Shown one piece after another: positions 24,265 through 33,105 of a stretch of 64,000 nt of DNA (positions within the stretch are counted from its first letter, which is position 1; every line of letters begins with the position of its first letter). The position numbers and the translations under genes were made by a program. Where the stretch lies: the NCBI RefSeq assembly GCF_002896965.1, contig NZ_LYMM01000062.1:1-64000 (forward strand), given 5' to 3'. Under the pieces are notes generated by a model. That model did no database searches and was not told where the DNA came from. It saw nothing but the letters and a program-made list of their open reading frames with translations. This DNA comes from Novosphingobium guangzhouense (lineage in GTDB: Bacteria > Pseudomonadota > Alphaproteobacteria > Sphingomonadales > Sphingomonadaceae).

Positions 24265-24948
24265 TTACGTCAACACGCCGTCATGCAGGCGCACCACGCG
24301 GTCCATCGCCGCCGCCAGCCGCTCGTTGTGCGTGGCGACAAGCGCGGCGCTGCCCTCTCCCCGTACCAGCGCGAGGAACTGCGCGAAGACCTTGTCCGCC
24401 GTAGCCTCGTCCAGATTGCCGGTCGGCTCATCCGCCAGTACCATGTGCGGCCGGTTGGCCAGAGCGCGAGCCACCGCCACGCGCTGCTGTTCGCCGCCCG
24501 ACAGCTTGCTGGGGCGATGGTCCAGCCGCTGGCCGAGGCCAAGTGCTTCGAGCAGTTCCTTCGCCCGTGCCTCGCATTCGGCGCGCGGCTTGCCGGTGAT
24601 CAGCTGTGGCAGGACCACGTTCTCGATTGCGTTGAAATCCGGCAGAAGGTGGTGGAACTGGTAGACGAAGCCGATGTGATCGCGCCGGACTGCCGCGCGC
24701 TGGTCCTTGCCCAGCTTGCTGGCGTCGATACCGGCGATCTCGATCTTGCCGCCAAAGCCGCCTTCCAGAAGACCGATCGCCTGCAGCATCGTCGACTTGC
24801 CCGAACCTGATGGACCGAGCAGCGCCACGATCTCTCCGGGGCGGACCTGAAGGTTCACACCGCGCAGGACGTCGATCTTCACGCCGCCCTGTTCGAAGCT
24901 GCGGGTCACATCGGTCAGGCGGACCACTGGATCAACGATATCATTCAT
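24265..24948 (-). CDS. lolD: Lipoprotein-releasing ABC transporter ATP-binding protein
   Basis: The start at 24948 (MNDIVDPVVRLTDVTRSFEQ) overlaps the 3' end of the permease gene by 8 bases, a translational-coupling arrangement. The 227-aa protein has Walker A GPSGSGKS (residues 45-52), the ABC signature KLSGGEQQRVAVARAL, Walker B VLADEPTGNLDE and switch His in VATHNERLAAAMDRV. It powers release of outer-membrane lipoproteins from the inner membrane to LolA. The MacB/LolD-type VYQFHHLLPDFNAIENV segment supports the assignment. Confidence 0.95.
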   Translation of the reverse strand: MNDIVDPVVRLTDVTRSFEQGGVKIDVLRGVNLQVRPGEIVALLGPSGSGKSTMLQAIGLLEGGFGGKIEIAGIDASKLGKDQRAAVRRDHIGFVYQFHHLLPDFNAIENVVLPQLITGKPRAECEARAKELLEALGLGQRLDHRPSKLSGGEQQRVAVARALANRPHMVLADEPTGNLDEATADKVFAQFLALVRGEGSAALVATHNERLAAAMDRVVRLHDGVLT

Positions 24949-26182
24949 AGCGCAGCACCTGCACGGGATCGGTGCTCGCCGCCTTGTAGGCGGGGTAGAG
25001 CGTGGCAAGGAAGCTGAACACCAGCGCCATGATGCAGATCGTGGCGATCTCCACCGGGTCGGAGCGCGCGGGCAGTTCGGTCAGGAAGCGGATCGAGGGA
25101 TCCCACAGGTTCTGGCCTGTCAGGATTTCAACCAGATGCACGATCGGCTGGCGGAAATAGAGGAAGATGAAGCCGATGATCACCCCCGCCACGGTGCCCA
25201 TCGCGCCGATGCAGAAACCGGCGGTGACGAAGACCTTGAGCAGCGAATGCCGCGTGGCCCCCATCGTGCGCAGGATCGCGATGTCGCGGGTCTTGGCGCG
25301 CACCAGCATGATCAGCGATGACAGGATGTTGAACACCGCCACCAGCACGATGATGGAAAGGATCACGAACATCGCCACCCGCTCCACCGCCAGCGCCTCG
25401 AACAGCGAGGCGTTGATGGTGCGCCAGTCGGTGACGACCGCGCGGCCCGCCAGCTGGCGGGTCAAGGGGGCAAGGATCTCTCCGACGCGGTCGGGGTTGC
25501 TGGTCGTCACTTCGATCATGCCGATCTGGTCGCCGGTCAGCAGCAGCGTCTGCGCGTCCTTCATCGGCATGACCACGAAGGCGTTGTCGTAATCATACAC
25601 ACCGATCTCGAACACCGCGGCGATGCGATAGGCGATCTGGCGCGGTACAGTGCCGAAGGGCGTGGAGCGGCCCGCCGGGTTGATGATGGTGATCACATCG
25701 CCCACTTGCGCGCCGAGGTTCTGCGCCAGCTGCTTGCCGATGGCGACGTTGTCGGACCCGACCTTGAGTTCGGCCAGATCGCCCGCCTTCACCTTGTCGG
25801 CAAGGCGGCCGATATCCTCGCCGGTGTTGCCGCGCACCAGGATCGCCTCGACCCGGCCGTTGAAGCTGGCCAGCAGCGGCTGCTCGATCAGCGGCGAGGC
25901 GCGAGTGACGCCGGGCGTCTTGCGCACGTCTTCCAGCACGCTCTGCCAGTTGTCGAGACGGCCGCCGTAAGCCTGGATGATGGCGTGGCCGTTGAGGTTG
26001 ACGATCTTGTCGAACAGTTCGGCGCGGAAACCGTTCATCACGCTCATGACGATGACCAGCGCGGCAACGCCGAGCATGACCGCGACAAGGCTGATGCCGG
26101 CGACGAGGGCGATGAAGCGCTCACCCTTTCCGGGCAGCATGTAGCGCTTGGCGATCGTCCATTCGAAGGGGGAAAGGATCAA
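24941..26182 (-). CDS. Lipoprotein-releasing ABC transporter permease (LolC/E type)
   Basis: Family members begin MILSPFEWTIAKRY; here this segment starts with a TTG at 26182, giving 413 aa. The ATG at 26242 would add 20 residues of poor quality. Four transmembrane helices are seen: one near the N-terminus (FIALVAGISLVAVMLGVAAL) and three in the C-terminal third (VAMFVILSIIVLVAVFNIL onward), separated by a large periplasmic loop, as in LolC/E and MacB. It extracts lipoproteins with LolD. Only one permease gene is present, consistent with a LolF-like homodimer. Confidence 0.92.
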   Translation of the reverse strand: MILSPFEWTIAKRYMLPGKGERFIALVAGISLVAVMLGVAALVIVMSVMNGFRAELFDKIVNLNGHAIIQAYGGRLDNWQSVLEDVRKTPGVTRASPLIEQPLLASFNGRVEAILVRGNTGEDIGRLADKVKAGDLAELKVGSDNVAIGKQLAQNLGAQVGDVITIINPAGRSTPFGTVPRQIAYRIAAVFEIGVYDYDNAFVVMPMKDAQTLLLTGDQIGMIEVTTSNPDRVGEILAPLTRQLAGRAVVTDWRTINASLFEALAVERVAMFVILSIIVLVAVFNILSSLIMLVRAKTRDIAILRTMGATRHSLLKVFVTAGFCIGAMGTVAGVIIGFIFLYFRQPIVHLVEILTGQNLWDPSIRFLTELPARSDPVEIATICIMALVFSFLATLYPAYKAASTDPVQVLRYE

Positions 26183-26367
26183 GCGAGGGGGTCCGTCCTG
26201 AAAAGGTGGGCAGGCATTAGGATGCGTGGGCGGTGCTGGCAAGCTGCGGGCTGGCGGATGGTTCCCGCGATCCTTGACGGTTTACACTGACCGATGGGTG
26301 AACCACTTGCGCCGAGGCTGGGAAAGCGGCGGAACTGCGCGGCTTTTTGGCACCCGACAAGGCGAGC

Positions 26368-26430
26368 TGTGTGACCTTTCGTGCGCGATGTGTCACCTTG
26401 TGGGACAGAGGTGTCACCTTGCGGTGTAAA
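26368..26430. repeat. Three 21-bp tandem direct repeats with GTGTSACCTT core
   Basis: Units lie at 26368-26388, 26389-26409 and 26410-26430. Each has the core GTGT(G/C)ACCTT in the same register; units two and three match at 15 of 21 bases. The 21-bp spacing is two helical turns. The repeat sits in the 432-bp stretch 26183-26614, which otherwise shows no gene, and lies about 185 bp before the atypical gene at 26615. It could be a cooperative operator array. Confidence 0.6.
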
Positions 26431-26614
26431 CTTGTGCTGCGCAGAGCGATCGGGCCGGGCATCGGCGCAATGTATGGGATTGCGGAGGGTGTAGGAAAGC
26501 TGCCCGTCTGAAAGCGCCCCTTTGTGGCCTTTCAGTCGCACCTGCTATCATGCCGATTGCCGCCATTCGATAATCGTGCCAGCGTTCAAAGGGTTTTCGA
26601 TTACGGCGGGGTAT

Positions 26615-27061
26615 ATGGTTGCAAATCCTGAGCAGTTGCATTCGGCATTCTCGTATTGCCTCGATTTCGCGAAGCACATGCTCGAAGACAGCGCATCGTT
26701 CCTGCCTTTCGGAGCTGCGGTAACTTCAACGGGCGAGGTTAAAGCCGTTGCGGGGTGGAACGGTGAAGAGCACCCTGCGCCCGCCGAATTATATCAGCTT
26801 TTGTCAGCAGCGTTGCGCGATGAGGCAAAAAGCAAAAGCATTTCGGGATCAGCTGTTGCTGTCGATGTGAACATCCCAATAGCTTACAATCCGACCTTAC
26901 CGGATGGCATTCGCGTCCATCTCGAAGGCGAGGGTTATTCGCGCTACATTTATGTTCCGTACACGATCAAAACATCTGGTCTTTTGAGACGGAAGAGAGA
27001 AGTCGTGCTCGACGAACCATTCTCAGTCGAGGTCCCTGCCGATGTTTTCGTCGCTAAATGA
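26615..27061 (+). CDS. Conserved hypothetical protein, possibly acquired
   Basis: The 148-aa product from 26615 begins MVANPEQLHSAFSYCLDFAK. It has the pattern SFLPFGAAVTSTGEVKAV, a WNGEEHPAPAEL segment, then AVAVDVNI, RVHLEGEGYSRYIYVPY and a basic LLRRKREVVLDEP. This looks like a widespread small family of soluble proteins whose members share an N-terminal FxPFG block; I know of no established function. No signal peptide is seen. Codon use and GC are clearly lower than in the neighbours (many AAA, GCA, TTA/TTT codons), which indicates horizontal gain. It stands alone, flanked by tandem repeats on the left and a REP palindrome on the right. Confidence 0.65.
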   Translation: MVANPEQLHSAFSYCLDFAKHMLEDSASFLPFGAAVTSTGEVKAVAGWNGEEHPAPAELYQLLSAALRDEAKSKSISGSAVAVDVNIPIAYNPTLPDGIRVHLEGEGYSRYIYVPYTIKTSGLLRRKREVVLDEPFSVEVPADVFVAK

Positions 27062-27124
27062 CGGCTATCACCACATTGCTACTTAGAAGCGGTCGGTCTC
27101 AAATCCACCCAAACCGGACCTCAC

Positions 27125-27207
27125 CCCCGCTCAGGCTGACATTGTCGAAGGCCCCAAGACTGGGTGCTGCTGCTCCCCATGCTTCGACAAGCGCAGCATG
27201 AGCGGGG
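27125..27207. repeat. REP-type palindrome (sphingomonad TTCGACAAGC repeat)
   Basis: The arms 27125-27150 and 27182-27207 are inverted and match at 22 of 26 positions; the right arm contains CTTCGACAAGCGCAGCATGA. Repeats with the CTTCGACAAGCTCAGCATGAGCGG-type core are scattered in intergenic DNA of many sphingomonads and xanthomonads. The remainder of 27062-27370 shows nothing else apart from the leader of purF. Confidence 0.8.
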
Positions 27208-27370
27208 GGTAAGGCGGCAATAACCCGCCCCGTCGCCGTCATCTTCCCGTCACCAAACGGGCGCAGGAACCTGCGCGCTCAACGGCCCGTCCCTTCCCCC
27301 TTGCTTTTCGACGCGATCGCAGCCAAATGCGCGTCGCGTTGAGACGCGCCAGGCGGGCTGGAAAAACACC

Positions 27371-28816
27371 ATGAACATGACTCACCCCTTCCTCGATGCC
27401 GATGGGGACAAACTGCGCGAAGAGTGCGGTATTTTCGGCGTTATCGGCGCCAATGAGGCAGCGGCCATTACCGCCGCCGGGCTCCATTCGCTCCAGCATC
27501 GCGGGCAGGAGGCGGTGGGCATCACCAGCTTCTCCGGCGCGGAGTTCCATTCGCACCGCGGCATCGGCCATGTGGCGCAGGTGTTCCGCCAGAAGGAAGT
27601 GGACACCCTGCCCGGCTCGATGGCATCGGGCCACGTGCGCTACGCCACCACCGGCGGTTCGGGCCTGCGCAACGTCCAGCCGCTGTTCGCGGACCTTGCC
27701 GACGGCGGTTTCTCCATCGCCCACAACGGCAATATCTCCAACGCGATGACGCTCAAGCGCGATCTCGTTTCCAAGGGTTCGATCTTCCAGTCGACCTCCG
27801 ACACCGAGGTGATCATCCACCTCGTTGCCACCAGCCGCTATCCCACGCTGATCGACCGCTTCGTCGATGCCCTGCGCATGGTCGAAGGCGCCTATTCGCT
27901 GATCTGCATGACCACCGAAGGCATGATCGCCTGCCGCGATCCGCTGGGCATCCGCCCGCTGGTGATGGGCCGCATCGGCGAGGCGATCGTCTTCGCCTCC
28001 GAAACGGTGGCACTCGATATCGTGGGGGCCGAATTCATCCGCTCGATCGAACCGGGCGAAATGGTGCAGGTCGACCACAAGGGCACGATCTCCAGCCACC
28101 GCCCGTTCGGCAACCCGTCGCCCCGCCCCTGCATCTTCGAGCACGTGTACTTCTCGCGCCCCGACTCGGTGATGGACGGCCTTTCGGTCTATCAGGTGCG
28201 CAAGCAGATCGGCGTGGAACTGGCCAAGGAATCCTTCGCCGACGCCGACGTGGTCATCCCTGTGCCCGACAGCGGCGTTCCCGCTGCGATCGGCTATGCG
28301 CAGGAATCGGGCATTCCGTTCGAACTGGGCATCATCCGTTCGCATTACGTGGGCCGCACCTTCATCCAGCCCGGTGACGCCGCACGCCACGCCGACGTGA
28401 AGCGCAAGCACAACGCCAACCGCGCCGTCGTGGAAGGCAAGCGCATCATCCTCATCGACGATTCGATCGTGCGCGGCACAACGTCGAAGAAGATCGTCGA
28501 GATGATGCGCGATGCGGGCGCTGCCGAAGTGCACATGCGCATCGCCAGCCCGCCGACCGAGCATTCGTGCTTCTACGGTGTCGACACGCCCGAGCGCTCC
28601 AAGCTGCTGGCCGCGACGATGGACACCGAGGCGATGGCCGAATTCATCAAGGCGGACAGCCTGGCCTTCGTATCGATCGACGGCCTGTACCGCGCGGTGG
28701 GCGAATCGGAACGCAAGAAAAGCTGCCCGCAGTTCTGCGACGCCTGCTTCTCGGGTGAATATCCGACCAAGCTGACCGACTTCTCCGACCGCTTTCCGGA
28801 ACGCGACGCCGCATGA
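27371..28816 (+). CDS. purF: Amidophosphoribosyltransferase
   Basis: The 481-aa protein catalyses the first step of purine synthesis, PRPP plus glutamine to phosphoribosylamine. It starts with an 18-residue propeptide, and Cys19 in EECGIFG becomes the N-terminal nucleophile after cleavage. The glutamine site shows HRGQEAVG and GHVRYATTGGS; the PRPP loop is in IILIDDSIVRGTT. The C-terminal CPQFCDACF and the earlier HSCFYG suggest the Bacillus-type iron-sulfur variant. The stop overlaps the next gene by 4 bp. Confidence 0.96.
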   Translation: MNMTHPFLDADGDKLREECGIFGVIGANEAAAITAAGLHSLQHRGQEAVGITSFSGAEFHSHRGIGHVAQVFRQKEVDTLPGSMASGHVRYATTGGSGLRNVQPLFADLADGGFSIAHNGNISNAMTLKRDLVSKGSIFQSTSDTEVIIHLVATSRYPTLIDRFVDALRMVEGAYSLICMTTEGMIACRDPLGIRPLVMGRIGEAIVFASETVALDIVGAEFIRSIEPGEMVQVDHKGTISSHRPFGNPSPRPCIFEHVYFSRPDSVMDGLSVYQVRKQIGVELAKESFADADVVIPVPDSGVPAAIGYAQESGIPFELGIIRSHYVGRTFIQPGDAARHADVKRKHNANRAVVEGKRIILIDDSIVRGTTSKKIVEMMRDAGAAEVHMRIASPPTEHSCFYGVDTPERSKLLAATMDTEAMAEFIKADSLAFVSIDGLYRAVGESERKKSCPQFCDACFSGEYPTKLTDFSDRFPERDAA

Positions 28817-29523
28817 AGTTCGAAGGACAGGTCGCCCTCGTCACCGGCGCCAGCCGGGGCATCGGTGAAGCCACTGCCGTCGCGCTGGCGGCCGAGGGCG
28901 CGCACGTCGTCCTGACCGGGCGCGACACCAAGGCGCTCGAACGCGTCGAGGAACGCATCTACGACGCCGGCGGATCGGCCACTATCGCCCCTGTCGACCT
29001 TGTCGAGCCGGACGGCATCGCCCGTCTGGCCAGCGCCGTGCAGGACCGCTGGGGCAAGCTGGACATGCTGGTGATCAACGCAGCGATCCTGCCCGAACTG
29101 ACCAGCGTGGCCGACATCGACCAGCGCGCCTTCAACAAGGCGCTGACCACCAACGTCCTGTCCACGCAGGCGCTGATCGCGAACTTCGATCCGCTGCTGA
29201 AGAAGAGCGCCGACGCCCGCGTGATCGGCATGACCACTACGGTGGCACAGGCTCCACGCGCCTACTGGGGTGCCTACGGCGCCACAAAGGCCGCGTTCGA
29301 AGTGCTGCTGGATTGCTATGCGCAGGAAGTGGCCAAGGTATCGAAGATCCGCGTCGCCATCGTCAATCCCGGCGCCACCCGCACTGCCATGCGCGCGCGG
29401 GCTTATCCGGGCGAAGCACCTGCGTCGGTCAAGCCGCCCGAAGTCGTGGCGGACCGCGTGGTCGGCCTGCTTACGGAAGACTTCGCAAGCCCGCACCGCG
29501 AAACCGTTAACCAGCCGCAATAA
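28813..29523 (+). CDS. SDR family NAD(P)-dependent oxidoreductase
   Basis: The 236-aa short-chain dehydrogenase has the cofactor motif TGASRGIG at residues 11-18, VINAAIL in place of NNAG, and an active-site region with Tyr in YWGAYGATKAAFE (YxxxK variant YGATK). The start overlaps the purF stop (ATGA), so it is translationally coupled to purF. The family covers many substrates; coupling to purine synthesis may be only positional. A conserved gene order purF-SDR is seen in sphingomonads as far as I recall, which I treat as inference. Confidence 0.88.
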   Translation: MKFEGQVALVTGASRGIGEATAVALAAEGAHVVLTGRDTKALERVEERIYDAGGSATIAPVDLVEPDGIARLASAVQDRWGKLDMLVINAAILPELTSVADIDQRAFNKALTTNVLSTQALIANFDPLLKKSADARVIGMTTTVAQAPRAYWGAYGATKAAFEVLLDCYAQEVAKVSKIRVAIVNPGATRTAMRARAYPGEAPASVKPPEVVADRVVGLLTEDFASPHRETVNQPQ

Positions 29524-29599
29524 CGGGATCGTAACCCCATACTGGGACAGATCGTGTAATATCGGTATCTTGCATGCCGCAAACCACGCGAGGTCGCAC

Positions 29600-29941
29600 A
29601 TGGATCATACCCAGCAGGAACGCTACGCCGCCGCTGCGCAGGAAGACCGCAGCGCCGTCCGCAGCCGCATTTCCATTCCGGCCACGCTGCGCCCCTCCGG
29701 CTCCAAAAGCTTCCAGACGGCTGTGCGCGATTTGTCGATGTCGGGCTTCTCGGCCACGGCGATGAGCCGCATCGCGCCGCGCACGATATGCTGGCTGACG
29801 CTTCCCGGTCGGGAGGATGCCCTGCCCGCCAAGGTGGTGTGGTGGGACAACGGCCTTGTCGGCTGCGCGTTCGAGCAGCTTCTGGAACCGCACGAACTGG
29901 ACTCGATCATGGCCCGCTGGAACCGCGACCGCAGAGGCTGA
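29600..29941 (+). CDS. PilZ domain protein
   Basis: The 113-aa protein starts at 29600 (GAGG about 6 nt upstream). It has the PilZ pattern: RSAVRSRISIPATLR supplies the RxxxR element, and DLSMSGFSA supplies the (D/N)xSxxG element. The VVWWDNGLVGCAFEQLL strand closes the barrel. It should bind c-di-GMP in the cytosol. It lies 76 bp after the SDR gene on the same strand; the GGDEF protein at 22160-23383 is a possible source of ligand. Confidence 0.88.
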   Translation: MDHTQQERYAAAAQEDRSAVRSRISIPATLRPSGSKSFQTAVRDLSMSGFSATAMSRIAPRTICWLTLPGREDALPAKVVWWDNGLVGCAFEQLLEPHELDSIMARWNRDRRG

Positions 29942-29965
29942 CCGGCCTCTCCATGAGAAGCGGCG

Positions 29966-31273
29966 TCAGTCCTGCCGCCTGACCAGCGTGACCTGTGCCA
30001 CGTCGATGCCGCCGCCCAGGAAACCGCCTTCGCAATACATCAGGTAAAAGCGCCATAGCCGCACGAAGCGCTCGTCGAAACCGGGCGGCAGGCGGCCTTC
30101 GTCCACCGCCAGATCGAAGTTCGCGCGCCATGCCTGCAGGGTGCGGGCGTAGTCCGCGCCGAACCCGCGCCGATCTTCCCAGCCAAGCCCCCGCTCCTCT
30201 GCCAGCGCGCGAAACTCGCTTTCGCGGATCAGCATGCCGCCGGGGAAGATGAAGGTCTGGATGAAGTCGGCGCTGCGGGCGTAGCCTTCGAAAAGCGCGT
30301 CAGGCATCGATATCAGCTGCAACGCGGCCAGCCCGCCCGGCCTGAGGTTGCGGGCGATGCAGTCCAGGAACTGCGGCCAGTATGCCTGCCCTACCGCCTC
30401 GACCATCTCCACCGACATGATCGCATCGTACTGCCCGGAAACGTCGCGATAGTCCTGCTTGCGAAAATCGACGCTGCCGCGCCCGCCGCCACGCTCGAAG
30501 GTCCAGCGTTCCCGCGCGTAGGCGAGCTGTTGGTCCGACAGGCTGATCGCATCGACGTGCACGTCCGCATGGCTGGCCACGAAAGCCGCCAGCGTGCCCC
30601 AGCCGCAGCCGATCTCCAGCACCCGGTCGCCGGGTTGCAGCTCAAGCCGCTCAACGATGGCGCCGGTCTTGGCCGATTGCGCGACGTCCAGTTCTGTCAC
30701 GAACTGGGCATAGGGGTTCGGCGCCGGCAGGACTTCGGAATAGAGCGCGCTGGAATAGAGCATCGTCTCACCCAGCCACTGCGCGTAGAAATCGTTGCCC
30801 AGATCGTAGTGCGCATGAATGTTCTTCAGCGAACCCTTGCGCGTGTTGCGATGAAGCGCGTGGAGCATCCGGCTCAGCAGTCGCCACGGGCCGTGCGCCC
30901 GCCCGGTGTCGCCCAGCGCCACCGCGTTGTCCATGAACAGCGCAAAGAGCGGCACGGGGTCCGGGCTGTCCCACTCCCCCAGCTCCCATGCCTGATACCA
31001 GCCGACCGAACCCGCCGTCGCCAGCCGCAGCAGCGCGCGCCAGCTGGTGATCTCCACCGCGGCCTCGAAGCCCGGCTGGCGACCGCCCAGCAGGCGGGTC
31101 TGGCCTCCGGGCAAGGTCGCCAGGATCGAGCCGCGATCGAGCCCCTTGTCGATGCGATCGAGGATCTTGTGGACCCCGCCCGACCATAGCCGCGCCAGCC
31201 ACTGGAAGCCGACGCCGATCGCGCGCCCTCCATCGACAAGTTCCCCACCTCTGCCCGGCACTTGTGCGTTCAT
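29966..31273 (-). CDS. Cyclopropane-fatty-acyl-phospholipid synthase family protein
   Basis: The 435-aa protein has a CFA-type N-terminal lipid-binding domain, SLKNIHAHYDLGNDFYAQWL, then the SAM-binding motif VLEIGCGWGTLAAFV and the DAIMSVEMVEAVGQAYWPQF block with FIQTFIFPGGML. It transfers a methylene from SAM to unsaturated acyl chains of membrane phospholipids, or makes related methyl modifications. The length is longer than E. coli Cfa (382 aa) and typical of alphaproteobacteria. It is convergent with the PilZ gene. Confidence 0.92.
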   Translation of the reverse strand: MNAQVPGRGGELVDGGRAIGVGFQWLARLWSGGVHKILDRIDKGLDRGSILATLPGGQTRLLGGRQPGFEAAVEITSWRALLRLATAGSVGWYQAWELGEWDSPDPVPLFALFMDNAVALGDTGRAHGPWRLLSRMLHALHRNTRKGSLKNIHAHYDLGNDFYAQWLGETMLYSSALYSEVLPAPNPYAQFVTELDVAQSAKTGAIVERLELQPGDRVLEIGCGWGTLAAFVASHADVHVDAISLSDQQLAYARERWTFERGGGRGSVDFRKQDYRDVSGQYDAIMSVEMVEAVGQAYWPQFLDCIARNLRPGGLAALQLISMPDALFEGYARSADFIQTFIFPGGMLIRESEFRALAEERGLGWEDRRGFGADYARTLQAWRANFDLAVDEGRLPPGFDERFVRLWRFYLMYCEGGFLGGGIDVAQVTLVRRQD

Positions 31274-31410
31274 GGGGGGATGATGAACCGGAATGCCCGG
31301 CCCGGCAATCGCTTAGCACACCCGCATCACGTCATCGGAAAATCGTGTGTTCAGGCAACGTTATGCCGCAGTCGGGCTTTTTTCATCATACGAACAAGGA
31401 GTTTAGTGCG

Positions 31411-31638
31411 ATGATGAAACGCGTAATTGTCGGCAGCGTGCTGGCCTTGTCGATGCTTTCGGGCTGCCAGTCCTACACCAGCCGCCACGATGTCCGCGAA
31501 GCCCACCGCGACGTGCGGGACGCCTATCGATACGGCGATCGCCGCGATCAGCGCGACGCCCGGCGCAACGCGCGCGAGACCCGCCGTGACTATGAGCGCG
31601 ACAATCGCTGCGGCCCCCGGTACGGCCGCCCCTGCTGA
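31411..31638 (+). CDS. Small Arg-rich lipoprotein, hypothetical
   Basis: Starting at 31411, 9 nt after AAGGAG, the 75-aa product has a signal peptide with lipobox LSGC (Cys near residue 18; MMKRVIVGSVLALSMLSGC). The mature part is a charged helix made of Arg/Asp/His/Tyr (REAHRDVRDAYRYGDRRDQ), ending in CGPRYGRPC. It is probably anchored in the outer membrane. The function is unknown; charge-rich helical lipoproteins of this kind are common in sphingomonads. Confidence 0.75.
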   Translation: MMKRVIVGSVLALSMLSGCQSYTSRHDVREAHRDVRDAYRYGDRRDQRDARRNARETRRDYERDNRCGPRYGRPC

Positions 31639-31683
31639 TCCCGACCGGAGCGGGGACCACGCGCTGACGTGGTCCCTGCTTTC

Positions 31684-33063
31684 TCAGCCCGCCCCCTGCT
31701 CCGCTTTCGCCTGTTGCCAGGCCGACAGCGCCCGTTCCCGCGCATCGCGGTGTTCGATCAGCTTTTCGGGGTAACCCTTCGGCCGCTTGCCCGGCGGCGG
31801 ATCGTGGATATCGGCATCGGACAGGTCCGCCAGTTCGGGCACCCATTCACGGATATAGGCTGCGGCGTCGAACTTCTCCGACTGCGTCAGCGGCGCCATG
31901 ATCCGCACGAACATGTTCGCGTCCACGCCCGAGCCCGCCGTCCACTGCCAGTTCACCGCGTTGTTGCCGTAATCGGCATCCACCAGCGTATCCCAGAACC
32001 ACTGCTCGCCTTCGCGCCAGTCGATCAGAAGGTGCTTGATGAGGAAGCTGGCGGCGATCATCCGCACACGGTTGTGCATCCATCCGGTATGCCACAGCTG
32101 ACGCATCCCGGCATCGACGATGGGATAGCCTGTGCGCCCCTGCTTCCACGCTTCCAGATCGCGCCGACTGCGTCGCCAAGGAAAGTCACCGAAAGGATCG
32201 CGGGCATAGCGGCCGGCATAATCGGGGTACTGAAGGATCACGTTCTGCGCATAATCGCGCCAGCCCAGTTCGCCCAGGAACGTCGCCACCGAACCGCCGG
32301 CATCGGCGACAGCCTGCCAGACCTGCGCCGGCGAGACTTCTCCGAAATGCAGATGCGGCGACAGCATGGAAGTGCCCTCCACCCCCGGCAGGTTGCGCTG
32401 CCCTTCGTAGGCGGAGGCTTCCTCCACAAAGGCGCGCAACCGCTTGCGTGCGCCCTCCTCTCCCGGCTCCCACATATCGCGCAGGCCGTCTGCCCAGTCG
32501 GGCTTCTTGGGCAGCAGGCCCCATTCGGACAAGGTATCGGACGCAGGCCACCGCGCGGGCGCCGCAATCTTCTGCGGCCGCCGCTCGGGCTCATGGGGCG
32601 GCATCCTTTCGCGCAGCGCACGCCAGAACGGCGTATAGATCTTGTATAGCCCGCCAGAACCCGTCGTCACCGAACCCGGCGGCGCAAGGTAGTTGCCATG
32701 ATGGAGACACAGCGTCAGCGTCTTTCCGACCGCCTTCTCGGCATTGCGCCACCACGGCTCGTAGTGGTGCAGGGCGTGGACCTCCTGCGCGCCGGTCTCT
32801 TCGGCCAGCTGGGCAAGGACTTCGTCGGCCCGTCCCCGCCGCAGGATCAGACGCGAACCCTTGTCATTCAGGGCCGCGCCCAGCTTGTCGAGCGAATGAT
32901 GCAGCCACCAGCGTGAAGCCGCCCCCATGGCGCGATGCCTGGGGGTTTCGTCATCCAGAATGTAGACAGGGATCACCGGGCCCTTGCGCGCGGCTTCGGC
33001 GATGGCAGGTTGATCGGAAAGGCGCAGGTCGCGCCGCAACCAGACAATGACGGGAGAACTCAT
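31684..33063 (-). CDS. Deoxyribodipyrimidine photolyase (cryptochrome/photolyase family)
   Basis: The start at 33063 gives the standard N-terminus MSSPVIVWLRRDLRLSDQPA and 459 aa; the open frame further upstream is shadow of the divergent PAP2 gene. The N-terminal alpha/beta antenna domain is followed by the FAD-binding domain with LHFGEVSPAQVW, ELGWRDYAQNVI, DAGMRQLWHTGWMHNRVRM and AADYGNNAVNWQW-type text. It repairs UV-induced pyrimidine dimers with light. The class I CPD type is likely. Confidence 0.93.
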   Translation of the reverse strand: MSSPVIVWLRRDLRLSDQPAIAEAARKGPVIPVYILDDETPRHRAMGAASRWWLHHSLDKLGAALNDKGSRLILRRGRADEVLAQLAEETGAQEVHALHHYEPWWRNAEKAVGKTLTLCLHHGNYLAPPGSVTTGSGGLYKIYTPFWRALRERMPPHEPERRPQKIAAPARWPASDTLSEWGLLPKKPDWADGLRDMWEPGEEGARKRLRAFVEEASAYEGQRNLPGVEGTSMLSPHLHFGEVSPAQVWQAVADAGGSVATFLGELGWRDYAQNVILQYPDYAGRYARDPFGDFPWRRSRRDLEAWKQGRTGYPIVDAGMRQLWHTGWMHNRVRMIAASFLIKHLLIDWREGEQWFWDTLVDADYGNNAVNWQWTAGSGVDANMFVRIMAPLTQSEKFDAAAYIREWVPELADLSDADIHDPPPGKRPKGYPEKLIEHRDARERALSAWQQAKAEQGAG

Positions 33064-33105
33064 GAGCGGGGCAACGTCCTTCGTTAACCGGCGTTCCCTG
33101 AGGAG

